Positions 26,552-36,759 of a DNA stretch of 64,000 nt are shown in pieces; position 1 is the first letter of the stretch, and every line of letters starts with the position of its first letter. The position numbers were made by a program, and so were the translations under genes. The stretch lies in assembly GCF_001191005.1 (NCBI RefSeq), contig NZ_CP012201.1, positions 5,084,001 through 5,148,000 of the forward strand, in the 5' to 3' direction. The stretch is from Massilia sp. NR 4-1. GTDB lineage: Bacteria; Pseudomonadota; Gammaproteobacteria; Burkholderiales; Burkholderiaceae_D. The notes under the pieces are model-generated. The model ran no database searches and was not told the origin of the DNA. It saw only the letters and a list, made by a program, of their open reading frames with translations.

Positions 26552-27325
26552 ATGGCGCGCCTGCTTGCCATCGACGGCCTGAATATCGTGCGCCGCGTCT
26601 ACGAAGCCAGCCCCGAACCCGATTCGGCGGAAAAGGCGGAGACCGCGCTGCGCCACGCGCTGTCCTCCTTCCGCAACCTGATCACCGACCACCGGCCCAG
26701 CCATGTGCTGCCGGCCTTCGATTTCGGCGGCGCCACTTGGCGCCACACCCTGTATGCCGGCTACCGCGAAGGCCGCGATCCCATGCCGGCGCCGCTGCGC
26801 GCGGCCCTGCCGCAATTCTATGCCAAGCTGCAAGGCCTCGGCCTGCACCCGGTGTCCCTGCCCGACGTCGAGGCCGACGACGTGATCGGCACCGTGGTGC
26901 TGCGCTGGCTGGGCGAGGGGCGCGGCGAGGCCATCGTCGCCAGTACTGACAAGGATCTGCATTGCCTGATCGATAACGGTGCTCTGCTGTGGGACCATTT
27001 CAAGAGCGAATGGCATGACCATGGCTGGGTCGAGCGCAAATGGGGCGTGAGCGCGGCCCAGCTGCCCGACCTGCTGGCCCTGATGGGCGACGCCACCGAT
27101 TCGATCCCCGGCGTGTCCAAGGTGGGCGCCAAGACGGCGGCCAAGCTGTTGCGCACTTACGGCAGCCTGGACGCGATCATGGCCGGCGCCGGTATACTGA
27201 AGGACACGCTAGGCGAAACACTACGAAAAGAACGCGATATGCTGTATCTTTCTCGTCAGTTGGTGCAATTGAAAACCGACGTGCGCATCGGCGTGAGCTG
27301 GAATATGCTGGCCTGGGACCATTGA
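26552..27325 (+). CDS. xni: Flap endonuclease / 5'-3' exonuclease Xni
   Basis: 257 residues, close to E. coli Xni (251). It shows the PIN-like 5'-nuclease pattern: LLAIDGLNIVRRVY, VEADDVIGTV, STDKDLHCLI and the helix-hairpin-helix GDATDSIPGVSKVGAKTAAKLL. It trims 5' flaps in DNA replication or repair. Its start is at the first ATG, and it is followed by a receiver-domain gene 48 bp away. Confidence 0.88.
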   Translation: MARLLAIDGLNIVRRVYEASPEPDSAEKAETALRHALSSFRNLITDHRPSHVLPAFDFGGATWRHTLYAGYREGRDPMPAPLRAALPQFYAKLQGLGLHPVSLPDVEADDVIGTVVLRWLGEGRGEAIVASTDKDLHCLIDNGALLWDHFKSEWHDHGWVERKWGVSAAQLPDLLALMGDATDSIPGVSKVGAKTAAKLLRTYGSLDAIMAGAGILKDTLGETLRKERDMLYLSRQLVQLKTDVRIGVSWNMLAWDH

Positions 27326-27373
27326 GCAAGGCCGGGCGGCGCCGCACAATAAAGAGAGAAAAGGCTTTACACG

Positions 27374-27808
27374 ATGTTAAAGGCAATCATCATCGACGGC
27401 AGCGCGGTTGCGCGCGGCCTGCTGAACACCGTTCTGCTGGACGGCGGCTACGACGTGGTCGGCCAGGGGCATACCTGCGCCTCGGCCACGGCCCTGATGG
27501 TCAAATACCAGCCGCAGATCGTCTGCATCGCGCGCGGCCAGGTGGAGGATGACGAGGAAGGCTTGCGTGCCCTGCGCCGCGACTGGCCCAAGACCGTGAT
27601 CTTCATGGTGTCGAGCGAATTCGACGCCAGCGCCGTCCAGTGGGCGCACGGCATGGGCGTCAGCGGCTTCATCGTCAAGCCCTTCAATGCCGACACGGTA
27701 CTGAAGACCATCCGCAATACCGTGATCGCCATGGTCAAGCGCCAGCAGAAGGCGATGGCGGCGCAGAACGGCGCCGCCGAAGGGGATGGCTCAGGCGGCG
27801 AAGCTTGA
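27374..27808 (+). CDS. CheY-like receiver domain lacking the phosphoacceptor aspartate
   Basis: 144 residues, a single receiver fold plus a short charged tail. The lysine (GVSGFIVKPFNADTVL) and the serine after strand 4 (FMVSSEFD) are kept. The strand-3 segment reads IVCIARGQVEDDEEG, where active receivers have a D followed by a proline loop, so no aspartate sits in the phosphorylation position. The N-terminal acidic pair is also reduced to one Asp (IIIDGS). It is probably a pseudo-receiver acting by protein contact. Its 3' end overlaps that of mnmA by 18 bp. Confidence 0.78.
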   Translation: MLKAIIIDGSAVARGLLNTVLLDGGYDVVGQGHTCASATALMVKYQPQIVCIARGQVEDDEEGLRALRRDWPKTVIFMVSSEFDASAVQWAHGMGVSGFIVKPFNADTVLKTIRNTVIAMVKRQQKAMAAQNGAAEGDGSGGEA

Positions 27809-28903
27809 GCTGCCGATAATCCCGCCGCCCAGGCAGACGTCGCCGTCATACAGCACGGCCGACTGGCCGGGCGTCACCGCCCATTGGGCATCGACGAAAT
27901 TCAGCGCGAACTCCAGCTCGCCGGCCGGCGCCACATCGCAAGCCACATCGGCCTGGCGGTAGCGCGTCTTGGCCGCGATGCGGCCCGCTTCGGGCGCCAC
28001 GCCCGCGATCCAGCTGGCCTGGGCCGCCTGCAGCGTGGACGAGAGCAGCCAGGGATGGTCGTGGCCCTGCACCACCCATAGCGTGTTGTTGGCCACATCC
28101 TTGCGCGCCACATACCAGGCGTCGCTGCTGCCGTCGGCGTTCTGGTAGGTCTTCACGCCGCCGATGCCGATGCCCTTGCGCTGGCCCAGCGTGTAGAAGC
28201 TCAGGCCCACATGCTCGCCCACCACCTTGCCGTCCGGCGTCTTCATCGGGCCCGGCTTGTACGACAGGTAGCGGTTCAGGAATTCGCGGAAAGGGCGCTC
28301 GCCGATAAAGCAGATGCCGGTCGAGTCCTTCTTGGCCGCATTCGGCAGCTGCAGTTTTTCGGCGATCTGGCGCACTTCCGTTTTCGGGATTTCACCGAGC
28401 GGGAACAGGGTCTTCGACAACTGCGCCTGGTTCAGGCGGTGCAGAAAATAGCTCTGGTCCTTGGTATGGTCGAAGGCTTTCAGCAGCTCGAAGCGGCCAT
28501 GCGCCATATTCTGGCGCACGCGCGCATAGTGGCCGGTGGCGATCAGGTCCGCGCCCAGGTGCATGGCGTGGTCGAGGAAGGCCTTGAACTTGATCTCGGC
28601 ATTGCACAGCACATCGGGATTCGGCGTGCGGCCGGCCTGGTATTCGCGCAGGAATTCGGCGAACACGCGGTCCTTGTACTCGGCCGAGAAATTGACGGCC
28701 TCGATATCCACGCCGATCACGTCGGCCACGCTGGCCGCGTCGATCCAGTCCTGGCGCGTGGAGCAGTATTCCGAATCGTCGTCGTCTTCCCAATTCTTCA
28801 TGAACAGGCCGATCACCTCGTAGCCCTGTTCCTTCAACATCCACGCCGCGACCGAGGAGTCCACTCCGCCTGACATGCCGATCACGACTTTTTTCTTACT
28901 CAT
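27791..28903 (-). CDS. mnmA: tRNA-specific 2-thiouridylase MnmA
   Basis: 370 residues. It has the PP-loop GMSGGVDSSVAAWML, the catalytic cysteine pair (PNPDVLCNAEIKF and DSTGICFIGERPF) and the family length. It uses ATP and sulfur relayed by Tus proteins to place 2-thiouridine at position 34 of Lys, Glu and Gln tRNAs. The nudJ-like gene lies 21 bp upstream, an order shared with E. coli. It converges on the receiver gene with overlapping ends. Confidence 0.97.
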   Translation of the reverse strand: MSKKKVVIGMSGGVDSSVAAWMLKEQGYEVIGLFMKNWEDDDDSEYCSTRQDWIDAASVADVIGVDIEAVNFSAEYKDRVFAEFLREYQAGRTPNPDVLCNAEIKFKAFLDHAMHLGADLIATGHYARVRQNMAHGRFELLKAFDHTKDQSYFLHRLNQAQLSKTLFPLGEIPKTEVRQIAEKLQLPNAAKKDSTGICFIGERPFREFLNRYLSYKPGPMKTPDGKVVGEHVGLSFYTLGQRKGIGIGGVKTYQNADGSSDAWYVARKDVANNTLWVVQGHDHPWLLSSTLQAAQASWIAGVAPEAGRIAAKTRYRQADVACDVAPAGELEFALNFVDAQWAVTPGQSAVLYDGDVCLGGGIIGSSSFAA

Positions 28904-28924
28904 CTTGCCAATTCCAATTCAGTG

Positions 28925-29407
28925 TCACACTTCCTCGAACACGGAAATGTGGGTATGCAATAGTTCCAGCGGCGCGCGCTTGCCGGCCAGGTATTCGTCC
29001 ACGCACTGCAGCAGCAGGGGACTGCGGTGGCGTTCGCGGCAGGCGGCGATTTCGTCGCGCGTAAGCCACATAATGCGCAAAATCCCATCGTCCAGCGGCC
29101 GCTCGGCATAGTGTTCGCCCACCTCGCCGCAAAAGGCGAAGCGCAGATACGTCACCAGTTCGCCGGTGCGCGCCGAACGGTAGCGCGACATATACATGCC
29201 CACCAGGGCGGTGGGCCGGAAGTCGTGCGCCGTCTCTTCCAGGGTTTCGCGTACGACGGCCTGTTCCAGCGATTCGTGCGGATCCAGGTGGCCGGCCGGC
29301 TGGTTCAGGCGGATGCCATCGCTGGTTTCTTCTTCGATCAGCAGGAATTTGCCGTCGCGTTCGATGACGGCGGCAACGGTTACAGAGGGTTTCCAGGTAC
29401 GCGGCAT
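28925..29407 (-). CDS. nudJ: NUDIX hydrolase, NudJ-like
   Basis: 160 residues with the Nudix box GHLDPHESLEQAVVRETLEE, whose residues follow GX5EX7REUXEEXGU except at the end (EETAHD instead of a final glycine). Opening VTVAAVIERDGKFLLIEEE and NQPAGHL match E. coli NudJ, which hydrolyses thiamine pyrophosphate and nucleoside tri- and diphosphates. It is co-directional with mnmA, 21 bp apart, as in E. coli. Confidence 0.88.
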   Translation of the reverse strand: MPRTWKPSVTVAAVIERDGKFLLIEEETSDGIRLNQPAGHLDPHESLEQAVVRETLEETAHDFRPTALVGMYMSRYRSARTGELVTYLRFAFCGEVGEHYAERPLDDGILRIMWLTRDEIAACRERHRSPLLLQCVDEYLAGKRAPLELLHTHISVFEEV

Positions 29408-29585
29408 GAAGTCTCATCCTTGAAAGAGCCGACATTTTAGCCTGTTCCGGCCACGCGCAGATGACAGCCTAGTTACACATAAGGCAATAGTGGTAAGTGC
29501 CTAATCGTTAAGCGCCCAAAAACGTTGGTTTTTTGGAATTCCATGTTAGATTTTAGGCAGTTTTTCTATCATTTGGAGGCTTTAC

Positions 29586-30698
<1,113 letters not shown>

Positions 30699-30711
30699 GG
30701 AGAATGGAATC

Positions 30712-31023
30712 ATGGAAGTGAGCCACACCATCATCAACCTGATCATCTTCGTGCTGGCGATCTACGTCGGCTACCACGTGGTCTGGAATGTCACGCCGGC
30801 CCTGCATACGCCGCTGATGGCGGTCACCAACGCCATCTCGGCCATCGTCATCGTCGGCGCCATGCTGGCGGCGGCCTTGACCACCGGCCCGGTGGGACAG
30901 ATCGCCGGCACCGTCGCCGTGGCGCTGGCGGCGGTCAATGTCTTCGGCGGTTTCCTGGTCACCCAGCGCATGCTGGAAATGTTCAAGAAAAAGGACAAGG
31001 GCGCCAAAGGAGACAAGGCATGA
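30712..31023 (+). CDS. pntAB: NAD(P) transhydrogenase, membrane alpha subunit 2
   Basis: 103 residues from the ATG at 30712 (AAGGAG upstream). About three or four membrane helices: NLIIFVLAIYVGYHVVWNVTP, then HTPLMAVTNAISAIVIVGAM, typical of PntAB, and a lysine-rich tail. It forms part of the proton channel. Its end overlaps pntB by 4 bp (ATGA). Confidence 0.95.
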   Translation: MEVSHTIINLIIFVLAIYVGYHVVWNVTPALHTPLMAVTNAISAIVIVGAMLAAALTTGPVGQIAGTVAVALAAVNVFGGFLVTQRMLEMFKKKDKGAKGDKA

Positions 31024-32492
31024 ACTTCTCCGTCAGCATGAATACGGTGGTGCTGCTGTACCTGATCGCCTCCGTCTGCTTTATCCAGGCGCTGAAAGGC
31101 TTGTCCTCGCCCGCCTCGGCGCGCAAGGGCAACGCCTTCGGCATGGCCGGCATGGCCATCGCCTTCCTCACCACCGTGGCCCTGATCCTGAAACTGGCCG
31201 GCGAAGCAGCGGCCAAGGGCCAGGCCCAGGGCCATGGACTGAGCCTGGTGCTGCTGGGCCTGGTGGTCGGCGGCGCGATCGGCGCCACCTTGGCGAAAAA
31301 GGTCGAGATGACCAAGATGCCGGAACTGGTGGCCGCCATGCACTCGCTGATCGGCCTGGCCGCCGTCTGCATCGCGGTGGCCGCCGTGTCCGAGCCGCAC
31401 GCCTTCAATATCGCCGCCGTCGGCGAAGCGCTGCCGGTCGGGAACCGGGTCGAGCTGTTCATCGGCACCTTTGTCGGCGCCATCACCTTCAGCGGTTCGG
31501 TGATCGCCTTCGGCAAGCTGGCGGGCAAGTACAAGTTCCGCCTGTTCCAGGGCGCGCCCGTGGTCTTCGCCGGCCAGCACATGCTGAACCTGGCCCTGGC
31601 CATCGTCATGGTCGGCCTGGGCCTGGTCTTCGTGCTGGACGGCGGCACGGAGCCGGCCTGGCTGCCCTTCCTCATCATGACGGCGATCGCCTTCGTGCTC
31701 GGCGTGCTGATCATCATCCCCATCGGCGGCGCCGACATGCCGGTGGTGGTGTCCATGCTGAACAGCTATTCCGGCTGGGCGGCGGCGGGCATCGGTTTCT
31801 CGCTGAACAACTCGATGCTGATCATCGCCGGCTCCCTGGTCGGTTCCTCGGGCGCCATCCTCAGCTACATCATGTGCAAGGCCATGAACCGCTCCTTCTT
31901 CAATGTGATCCTGGGCGGCTTCGGCGGCGAGGCCACGGCGGCGGCGGGCGGCGGGGCGCAGCAGCAGCGCCCGGTGAAGACCGGTTCTTCGGACGACGCC
32001 ACCTTCCTGATGTCGAATGCGGAAAGCGTGATCATCGTGCCGGGCTATGGCCTGGCCGTGGCGCGCGCCCAGCATGCGCTGAAGGAGCTGGTGGAAAAGC
32101 TGGGCCACAAGGGCGTGACGGTGAAGTATGCGATCCACCCGGTGGCCGGCCGCATGCCGGGCCATATGAATGTGCTGCTGGCCGAAGCCGAAGTGCCGTA
32201 CGACCAGGTGTTCGAGATGGAAGACATCAACAGCGAATTCGGCCAGGCCGACGTGGTGCTGGTGCTGGGCGCCAACGATGTGGTGAACCCGGCGGCGAAA
32301 GATCCGAAATCGCCGATCGCCGGCATGCCCATCCTGGAAGCCTACAAAGCCAAGACCGTGATCGTCAACAAGCGTTCCATGGCTTCCGGCTATGCGGGCC
32401 TGGACAATGAGCTGTTCTATATGGACAAAACCATGATGGTCTTCGGCGACGCCAAGAAGGTGCTGGAGGATATGGTGAAGGCGGCCGACTAA
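31020..32492 (+). CDS. pntB: NAD(P) transhydrogenase, beta subunit
   Basis: 490 residues. An N-terminal membrane domain of about eight or nine helices is followed (from about residue 315) by the NADP(H)-binding domain III, with VIIVPGYGLAVARAQHAL, YAIHPVAGRMPGHMNVLLAE and VLVLGANDVVNPAAKDP. It completes the pntAA-AB-B proton-translocating transhydrogenase. It starts within the pntAB stop region and is followed by a strong terminator. Confidence 0.97.
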   Translation: MNFSVSMNTVVLLYLIASVCFIQALKGLSSPASARKGNAFGMAGMAIAFLTTVALILKLAGEAAAKGQAQGHGLSLVLLGLVVGGAIGATLAKKVEMTKMPELVAAMHSLIGLAAVCIAVAAVSEPHAFNIAAVGEALPVGNRVELFIGTFVGAITFSGSVIAFGKLAGKYKFRLFQGAPVVFAGQHMLNLALAIVMVGLGLVFVLDGGTEPAWLPFLIMTAIAFVLGVLIIIPIGGADMPVVVSMLNSYSGWAAAGIGFSLNNSMLIIAGSLVGSSGAILSYIMCKAMNRSFFNVILGGFGGEATAAAGGGAQQQRPVKTGSSDDATFLMSNAESVIIVPGYGLAVARAQHALKELVEKLGHKGVTVKYAIHPVAGRMPGHMNVLLAEAEVPYDQVFEMEDINSEFGQADVVLVLGANDVVNPAAKDPKSPIAGMPILEAYKAKTVIVNKRSMASGYAGLDNELFYMDKTMMVFGDAKKVLEDMVKAAD

Positions 32493-32511
32493 GCGCTTGC
32501 CGCGCCATAGG

Positions 32512-32538
32512 AAAAAAGGGGCTGCGGCCCCTTTTTTT
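32512..32538. terminator. Bidirectional intrinsic terminator after pntB
   Basis: AAAAAAGGGGC and GCCCCTTTTTTT form a short stem with tracts on both sides. It ends the pnt operon and the convergent diguanylate cyclase gene. Confidence 0.88.
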
Positions 32539-32541
32539 ATT

Positions 32542-33477
32542 TCATTCGGCGGACACTTCGACGCGGTTGCGGCCGCCGTGCTTGGCGCGGTACAGGGCTT
32601 TGTCGGCATGCGACAGGGCGCCATCGAGCACGCTGCCGGGCGCCAGCTCGGCCAGGCCGATGCTGATGGTGACCTTGATGCTGCGGCCATCCTCGGCTTC
32701 CACATGCAGGGCGGCGACGGCGGCGCGCAGGCGTTCGGCCACCTGGGCCGCCTGCTCGGGCGTGGCATGCGGCAGCAGCAGGCCGAATTCCTCGCCGCCC
32801 AGGCGCGCCACGGCGTCGGTCAGGCGCGCCGCGTTGCGCAGCGCCTGGCCCACTTCGCGCAGCACCTTGTCGCCGGCGGCGTGACCGTAGCGGTCATTGA
32901 TGCCCTTGAAGTGGTCGACGTCGGCCACGCCCACGGTGACGGCGCCATGCAGGCGCGCGGCGCGCGCCATGACCTGCACCGACTCGGCCTCGAAGGCGCG
33001 GCGGTTGGGCAGGCCGGTGAGGGCGTCGCACAGGGCTTGCTGTTCCAGCTGGGCCAGCAGGTGGGCGTTCTTTTCTTCCATGGCGCGGCGCGGACGCAGG
33101 TCCAGCATGAAGGCGCCGAAATAGCGCTCGCCTTCCTTGGCGCCCAGGTCGAGCGCCTTCAGCTCGATCGGCACCATCTCGCCGCTGCGGTGGCGGATGG
33201 CGAATTCGCGCACGCGGCCCAGCACCGTCGATGGCGCCGAGCCTTTGATATAGCGCACCACATAGTCGCGGTGCTTCTCGTTCAGATGGTCGGGCAGCAA
33301 GCCTTCCAGCGGTTCGCCCAGCAGCTCGCCGCCGGCATAGCCGGTCAGCGCCTGCATCGCATGGTTCAGGTAGCGGATGCGCGAGGCATCGTCGATGATC
33401 ATGACGGCGTCCATTGCGTCGTCGATCAAGCGGGAGATCAGGTGATCGGGCAGAAGGTCGGGCAATGTTGCAGTCAT
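32542..33477 (-). CDS. PAS-GGDEF diguanylate cyclase
   Basis: 311 residues from the ATG at 33477 (a TTG two codons earlier is also in frame). The N-terminal PAS domain (IDDAMDAVMIIDDASRIRYL to about residue 130) is followed by a GGDEF domain with DALTGLPNRRAF, DVDHFKGINDRYGH, an inhibitory RxxD (RLTD) and the active GGEEF. It is predicted to be cytoplasmic because no membrane helix is seen. It makes cyclic di-GMP in response to a PAS-sensed signal. Its start lies 13 bp after the UbiH-type gene's stop. Confidence 0.93.
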   Translation of the reverse strand: MTATLPDLLPDHLISRLIDDAMDAVMIIDDASRIRYLNHAMQALTGYAGGELLGEPLEGLLPDHLNEKHRDYVVRYIKGSAPSTVLGRVREFAIRHRSGEMVPIELKALDLGAKEGERYFGAFMLDLRPRRAMEEKNAHLLAQLEQQALCDALTGLPNRRAFEAESVQVMARAARLHGAVTVGVADVDHFKGINDRYGHAAGDKVLREVGQALRNAARLTDAVARLGGEEFGLLLPHATPEQAAQVAERLRAAVAALHVEAEDGRSIKVTISIGLAELAPGSVLDGALSHADKALYRAKHGGRNRVEVSAE

Positions 33478-33490
33478 TGTCAAATAAGTA

Positions 33491-34678
33491 TCAGCGGCGG
33501 CCGTACATCATCAATTCCGCTAGTATGCCACGGGCCGGGGCGGCCAGGTCGATGGCCGCCAGGCTGGCGCCGAGCAGGGGCTGCAGCGGCGAGTCGTTGG
33601 CGAAGATGCGCGCCATGGTATCGGTCAGGCGCACCGTCACGCCGCGGTCCTCGCGGCGCTGGGCCAGGAATTGGCCCAGCATGGCCGGCGTGGCGCCTTG
33701 CGCCAGCAGGCGCGCCAGCACGGCGACGTCGCGCAGGCCCAGGTTCAGGCCCTGGCCGGCGACCGGGTGCAGGGTCTGGGCGGCATTGCCGATGGCCACC
33801 GTGCGCGCCGTGGCGCTGGATTGGGCGTTCAGGCCGAGCGGGAAGCCGAGGCGGCGGCTGGCGCTGGTGAAACGGCCCAGGCGCTGGCCGAAGGTCTGCT
33901 GCAGGCGTTCCAGGAAGGCGGCATCGTCGAGCGCCAGCACGGCTTGCGCGTTTTCGGGACGCAGGCACCACACCAGCGAGTACTCGTCGTCCTGCGGCAG
34001 CAGGGCCAGCGGGCCTTCGCCGGTAAAGCGTTCGTAGGCGCGGTGGGCGATGGGGGCGCTGCTGCGCACCTGGGCGATGATGGCGGTCTGGCCGTAGTCG
34101 CGGCTCAGCGTGCGCTCGGCCTGCTCGTTGAACAGGCCACCCTCGGCCTGCACCGCGATGGCGGCGCGCAGGGTGCGCCGCGCGGGGTGCTCCGGCGCGT
34201 CTTCTTCGATGGACAGGCGCACTTCCTGCGGCAGCTCTTCGGCGCCCGCCACGCGCGCCGGGCGCAGCGTGGCGATGCCGAGGCGTGCGCAGACCGCGCC
34301 CAGGGCCGACACCACGTCGCCGTAGCGCGTCACATAGCCCAGCGCCGGCACATTGTGTTCTTCGCAGCGGATCATGGCGCGCCCGAACTGGCCGCGGCGC
34401 GAGACGTGGATCTGGCGGATTTCGGTGGCGGGGAAGGGCCAGGCGCCGATCTGCTCCAGGATCTGCCGGCTGCCCGCCGACAGGGCCAGCACGCGCGGGT
34501 CGTGGCTGGCCTGCTCCAGCGTCTTGGCGTCGATCAGGCAGATGCGTTCGGGCCGCGCGCCGCGCCGCACCAGCAGCGCCGCCAGGGCCATGCCGGCCGG
34601 ACCGGCGCCGCAGATGGCGATATCGAAATCGTGTTCGGGGAGGGCGCCGGCGGCGTGTTGCGTGGTGGATGCAGTCAT
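33491..34678 (-). CDS. UbiH/UbiF-type FAD-dependent hydroxylase
   Basis: 395 residues. FAD motifs are visible: the GxGxxG dinucleotide loop DIAICGAGPAGMALAALL near residue 18, the middle DG-type region, and GNAAQTLHPVAGQGLNLGLRD, the hallmark of ubiquinone-pathway hydroxylases. It adds a hydroxyl group to the ubiquinone ring precursor. Position after pepP matches pepP-ubiH of E. coli, so UbiH is the best guess, but UbiI or UbiF activity cannot be excluded. Confidence 0.88.
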   Translation of the reverse strand: MTASTTQHAAGALPEHDFDIAICGAGPAGMALAALLVRRGARPERICLIDAKTLEQASHDPRVLALSAGSRQILEQIGAWPFPATEIRQIHVSRRGQFGRAMIRCEEHNVPALGYVTRYGDVVSALGAVCARLGIATLRPARVAGAEELPQEVRLSIEEDAPEHPARRTLRAAIAVQAEGGLFNEQAERTLSRDYGQTAIIAQVRSSAPIAHRAYERFTGEGPLALLPQDDEYSLVWCLRPENAQAVLALDDAAFLERLQQTFGQRLGRFTSASRRLGFPLGLNAQSSATARTVAIGNAAQTLHPVAGQGLNLGLRDVAVLARLLAQGATPAMLGQFLAQRREDRGVTVRLTDTMARIFANDSPLQPLLGASLAAIDLAAPARGILAELMMYGRR

Positions 34679-34713
34679 AGTCGATTACGTTGGTGCAGGC
34701 GGCGCGGCCGCCC

Positions 34714-36045
34714 TTAATGGCCCTGCATCAGGGCTTCGATCTCGGCCACCGCTTTTGGCGCGGCGCCGCTCAACAAGGTATAGCCGCTGTCGCTGACGAT
34801 CACGTCGTCCTCGATGCGGATGCCGATATTCCAGAAGCGTTCCGGCACGTCCGGTGCCGGACGCACATAGATACCCGGCTCCACCGTCAGCGCCATGCCC
34901 GGCAAGAGCGGGCGCGAAGGCTTGTCGGCCTGGCCCAGATCGCGGTACAGGCCGACGTCGTGCACGTCCATGCCCAGCCAGTGGCCGGTGCCGTGCATAT
35001 AGAAGCGGCTATGGCCATTGGTGGCGATCACGTCCTGCGCGCCGCCCACCTTGGCGCGGTCGAGCAGGCCGGTATCGAGCATGCCCTGCGCCAGGATCTG
35101 CAGCGCGGCGTCGTGGATGGCGCGGTAGGGCGTGCCGGGCCGCACCACGTTCAGCGCCGCCGCCTGCGCCGCCAGCACCAGCTCATACAGCTCGCGCTGC
35201 GCCGCGCTGAAGCGGCCGTTGACGGGGAAGGTGCGGGTGATGTCGGAGGCATAGCCATCGAGTTCGCAGCCGGCGTCGATCAGTACCAGCTCGCCGTCGG
35301 CTGTCCGGCGCGCATTGCTGTTGTAGTGCAGGATGCAGGCATTGGCGCCGGAGGCGACGATCGGCGTATAGGCCGGGAACTGGGCGCCGTGGCGGCGGAA
35401 CTCGTACAGCAGCTCGGCCTCGATCTCGTATTCGAACATGCCGGGCCGGGTCTGGCGCATGGCGCGTTCGTGGGCCTGGCCGGCGATGGTGGCGGCGCGC
35501 AGCATGGTGGCCTGTTCAGCCGCGTCCTTCAGCAGGCGCATCTCGTCCACCAGCGGCGCCAGGTCGCGCGCGGCGGACGGCGCCGCCACGCCGCTGCGGC
35601 CGTGGCGGCGCACCGCTTCCAGCCAGCGCCGCACGCGCCCATCCAGGCTGTCGCTGCGGCCCAGGGCGTAGTACAGCGCCGGGCTGTTGGCCAGCAGCTT
35701 GGGCAGTTCCTCGTCGAGGGCGCCGATCGGGAAGGCGGCGTCAAAGCCGAAGGCCGCGCGCGCCGCTTCCGGCCCGTAGCGCAGGCCGTCCCAGATTTCG
35801 CGTTCCACATCCTTCTCGCGGCAGAACAGGATGGCGCGCGCCGCCGTCTCGCCGCGCGCGGCCACCAGCACCAGGGCCGCTTCCGGCTCGGTGAAGCCGC
35901 TCAGATAGTAGAAGTGGCTGTCATGGCGGTAGGGATAATCGCTGTCGCCGTTGCGCGCCACTTCCGGCGCGGTCAGGAGGACCGCCACGCTGCCCGCTTC
36001 CATCTGCGCCATCAGGCGGGCGCGCCGCTCGGCGAAGTTCGTCAT
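34714..36045 (-). CDS. pepP: Xaa-Pro aminopeptidase
   Basis: 443 residues from the ATG at 36045. After an N-terminal AMP_N domain (SDYPYRHDSHFYYLSGF) it has the pita-bread fold with dinuclear metal ligands in VLIDAGCELDGYASDITRTFP, MHGTGHWLGMDVHD, TVEPGIYV and GIRIEDDVIV. It removes an N-terminal residue before proline. Its start overlaps the murU stop by 4 bp (ATGA), and ubiH follows 35 bp later. Confidence 0.95.
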   Translation of the reverse strand: MTNFAERRARLMAQMEAGSVAVLLTAPEVARNGDSDYPYRHDSHFYYLSGFTEPEAALVLVAARGETAARAILFCREKDVEREIWDGLRYGPEAARAAFGFDAAFPIGALDEELPKLLANSPALYYALGRSDSLDGRVRRWLEAVRRHGRSGVAAPSAARDLAPLVDEMRLLKDAAEQATMLRAATIAGQAHERAMRQTRPGMFEYEIEAELLYEFRRHGAQFPAYTPIVASGANACILHYNSNARRTADGELVLIDAGCELDGYASDITRTFPVNGRFSAAQRELYELVLAAQAAALNVVRPGTPYRAIHDAALQILAQGMLDTGLLDRAKVGGAQDVIATNGHSRFYMHGTGHWLGMDVHDVGLYRDLGQADKPSRPLLPGMALTVEPGIYVRPAPDVPERFWNIGIRIEDDVIVSDSGYTLLSGAAPKAVAEIEALMQGH

Positions 36046-36749
36046 TGGGTCAGCACGGCGTTCAGTTCTTCCAGCTGTTGGATGGTGCCCACATTGGTCC
36101 ACTCGCCTTGGTAGATCTCGCCGCCCACCACACCCTTGTCGACGTATTCGCGCAGCAGCTTGCCCAGGCCGGCGTGCGTGCCGGGCGCGATGCCGTCGAA
36201 CATTTCGGGGCGGTAGACGCCGATATTGCCGAAGTTCCAGCGCGGCGCACCCTGGTTCGACACCGTGTACAGGTTCAGGCCGAAGTCGCCCTCGGGATTG
36301 TGCCAGGGGTTCTTGGTCAGGTAGATCCAGGCGATGTCGCGCTGCTCGCTGCTGTAGGCATTGCCCCACATATCCTTATCGTGCAGCACATCCTTGACCT
36401 GCTCGAAGTCGAAGTGCGGGCAGTAGATATCGCCCGAGATGGCGAGGAAGGGTTCCTCGCCCAGCAGGTGGCGCGCCTGGGCGATGCCGCCCGCCGTTTC
36501 CAGCGCTTCCTGCTCGGCCGAGTAGCGGATCGCTGCGCCATAGCGCGCGCCATCGCCCAGCGCCGCCTCGATCATGTGGCCGAGGTGGGCGTGGTTGATG
36601 ACGATGTCCTTGATGCCGGCGCGCACCAGGTTCAGCACATGCCACTCGATCAGCGCGCGGCCGCGCACCTTGAGCAGGGGTTTGGGACAGGTATCGGTCA
36701 GGGGACGCATGCGCTCGCCGCGCCCCGCCGCGAAAATCATGGCTTTCAT
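36042..36749 (-). CDS. murU: N-acetylmuramate-1-phosphate uridylyltransferase MurU
   Basis: 235 residues. The nucleotidyltransferase signature FAAGRGERMRPLTDTCPKPLLKV is at the N-terminus, ISGDIY marks the metal site, and length and order with amgK match Pseudomonas MurU. It makes UDP-MurNAc from MurNAc-1-phosphate and UTP, so muropeptide sugars are reused without going through GlcNAc. It lies 10 bp after amgK and overlaps pepP by 4 bp. Confidence 0.9.
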   Translation of the reverse strand: MKAMIFAAGRGERMRPLTDTCPKPLLKVRGRALIEWHVLNLVRAGIKDIVINHAHLGHMIEAALGDGARYGAAIRYSAEQEALETAGGIAQARHLLGEEPFLAISGDIYCPHFDFEQVKDVLHDKDMWGNAYSSEQRDIAWIYLTKNPWHNPEGDFGLNLYTVSNQGAPRWNFGNIGVYRPEMFDGIAPGTHAGLGKLLREYVDKGVVGGEIYQGEWTNVGTIQQLEELNAVLTQ

Positions 36750-36759
36750 GGCGCGGCCC

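Noticed and set aside
29408..29585. Riboswitch or attenuator upstream of pntAA
   Set aside because: Only a short imperfect AGGCA/TGCCT pairing is present. No known riboswitch core or terminator-antiterminator pair was recognised.
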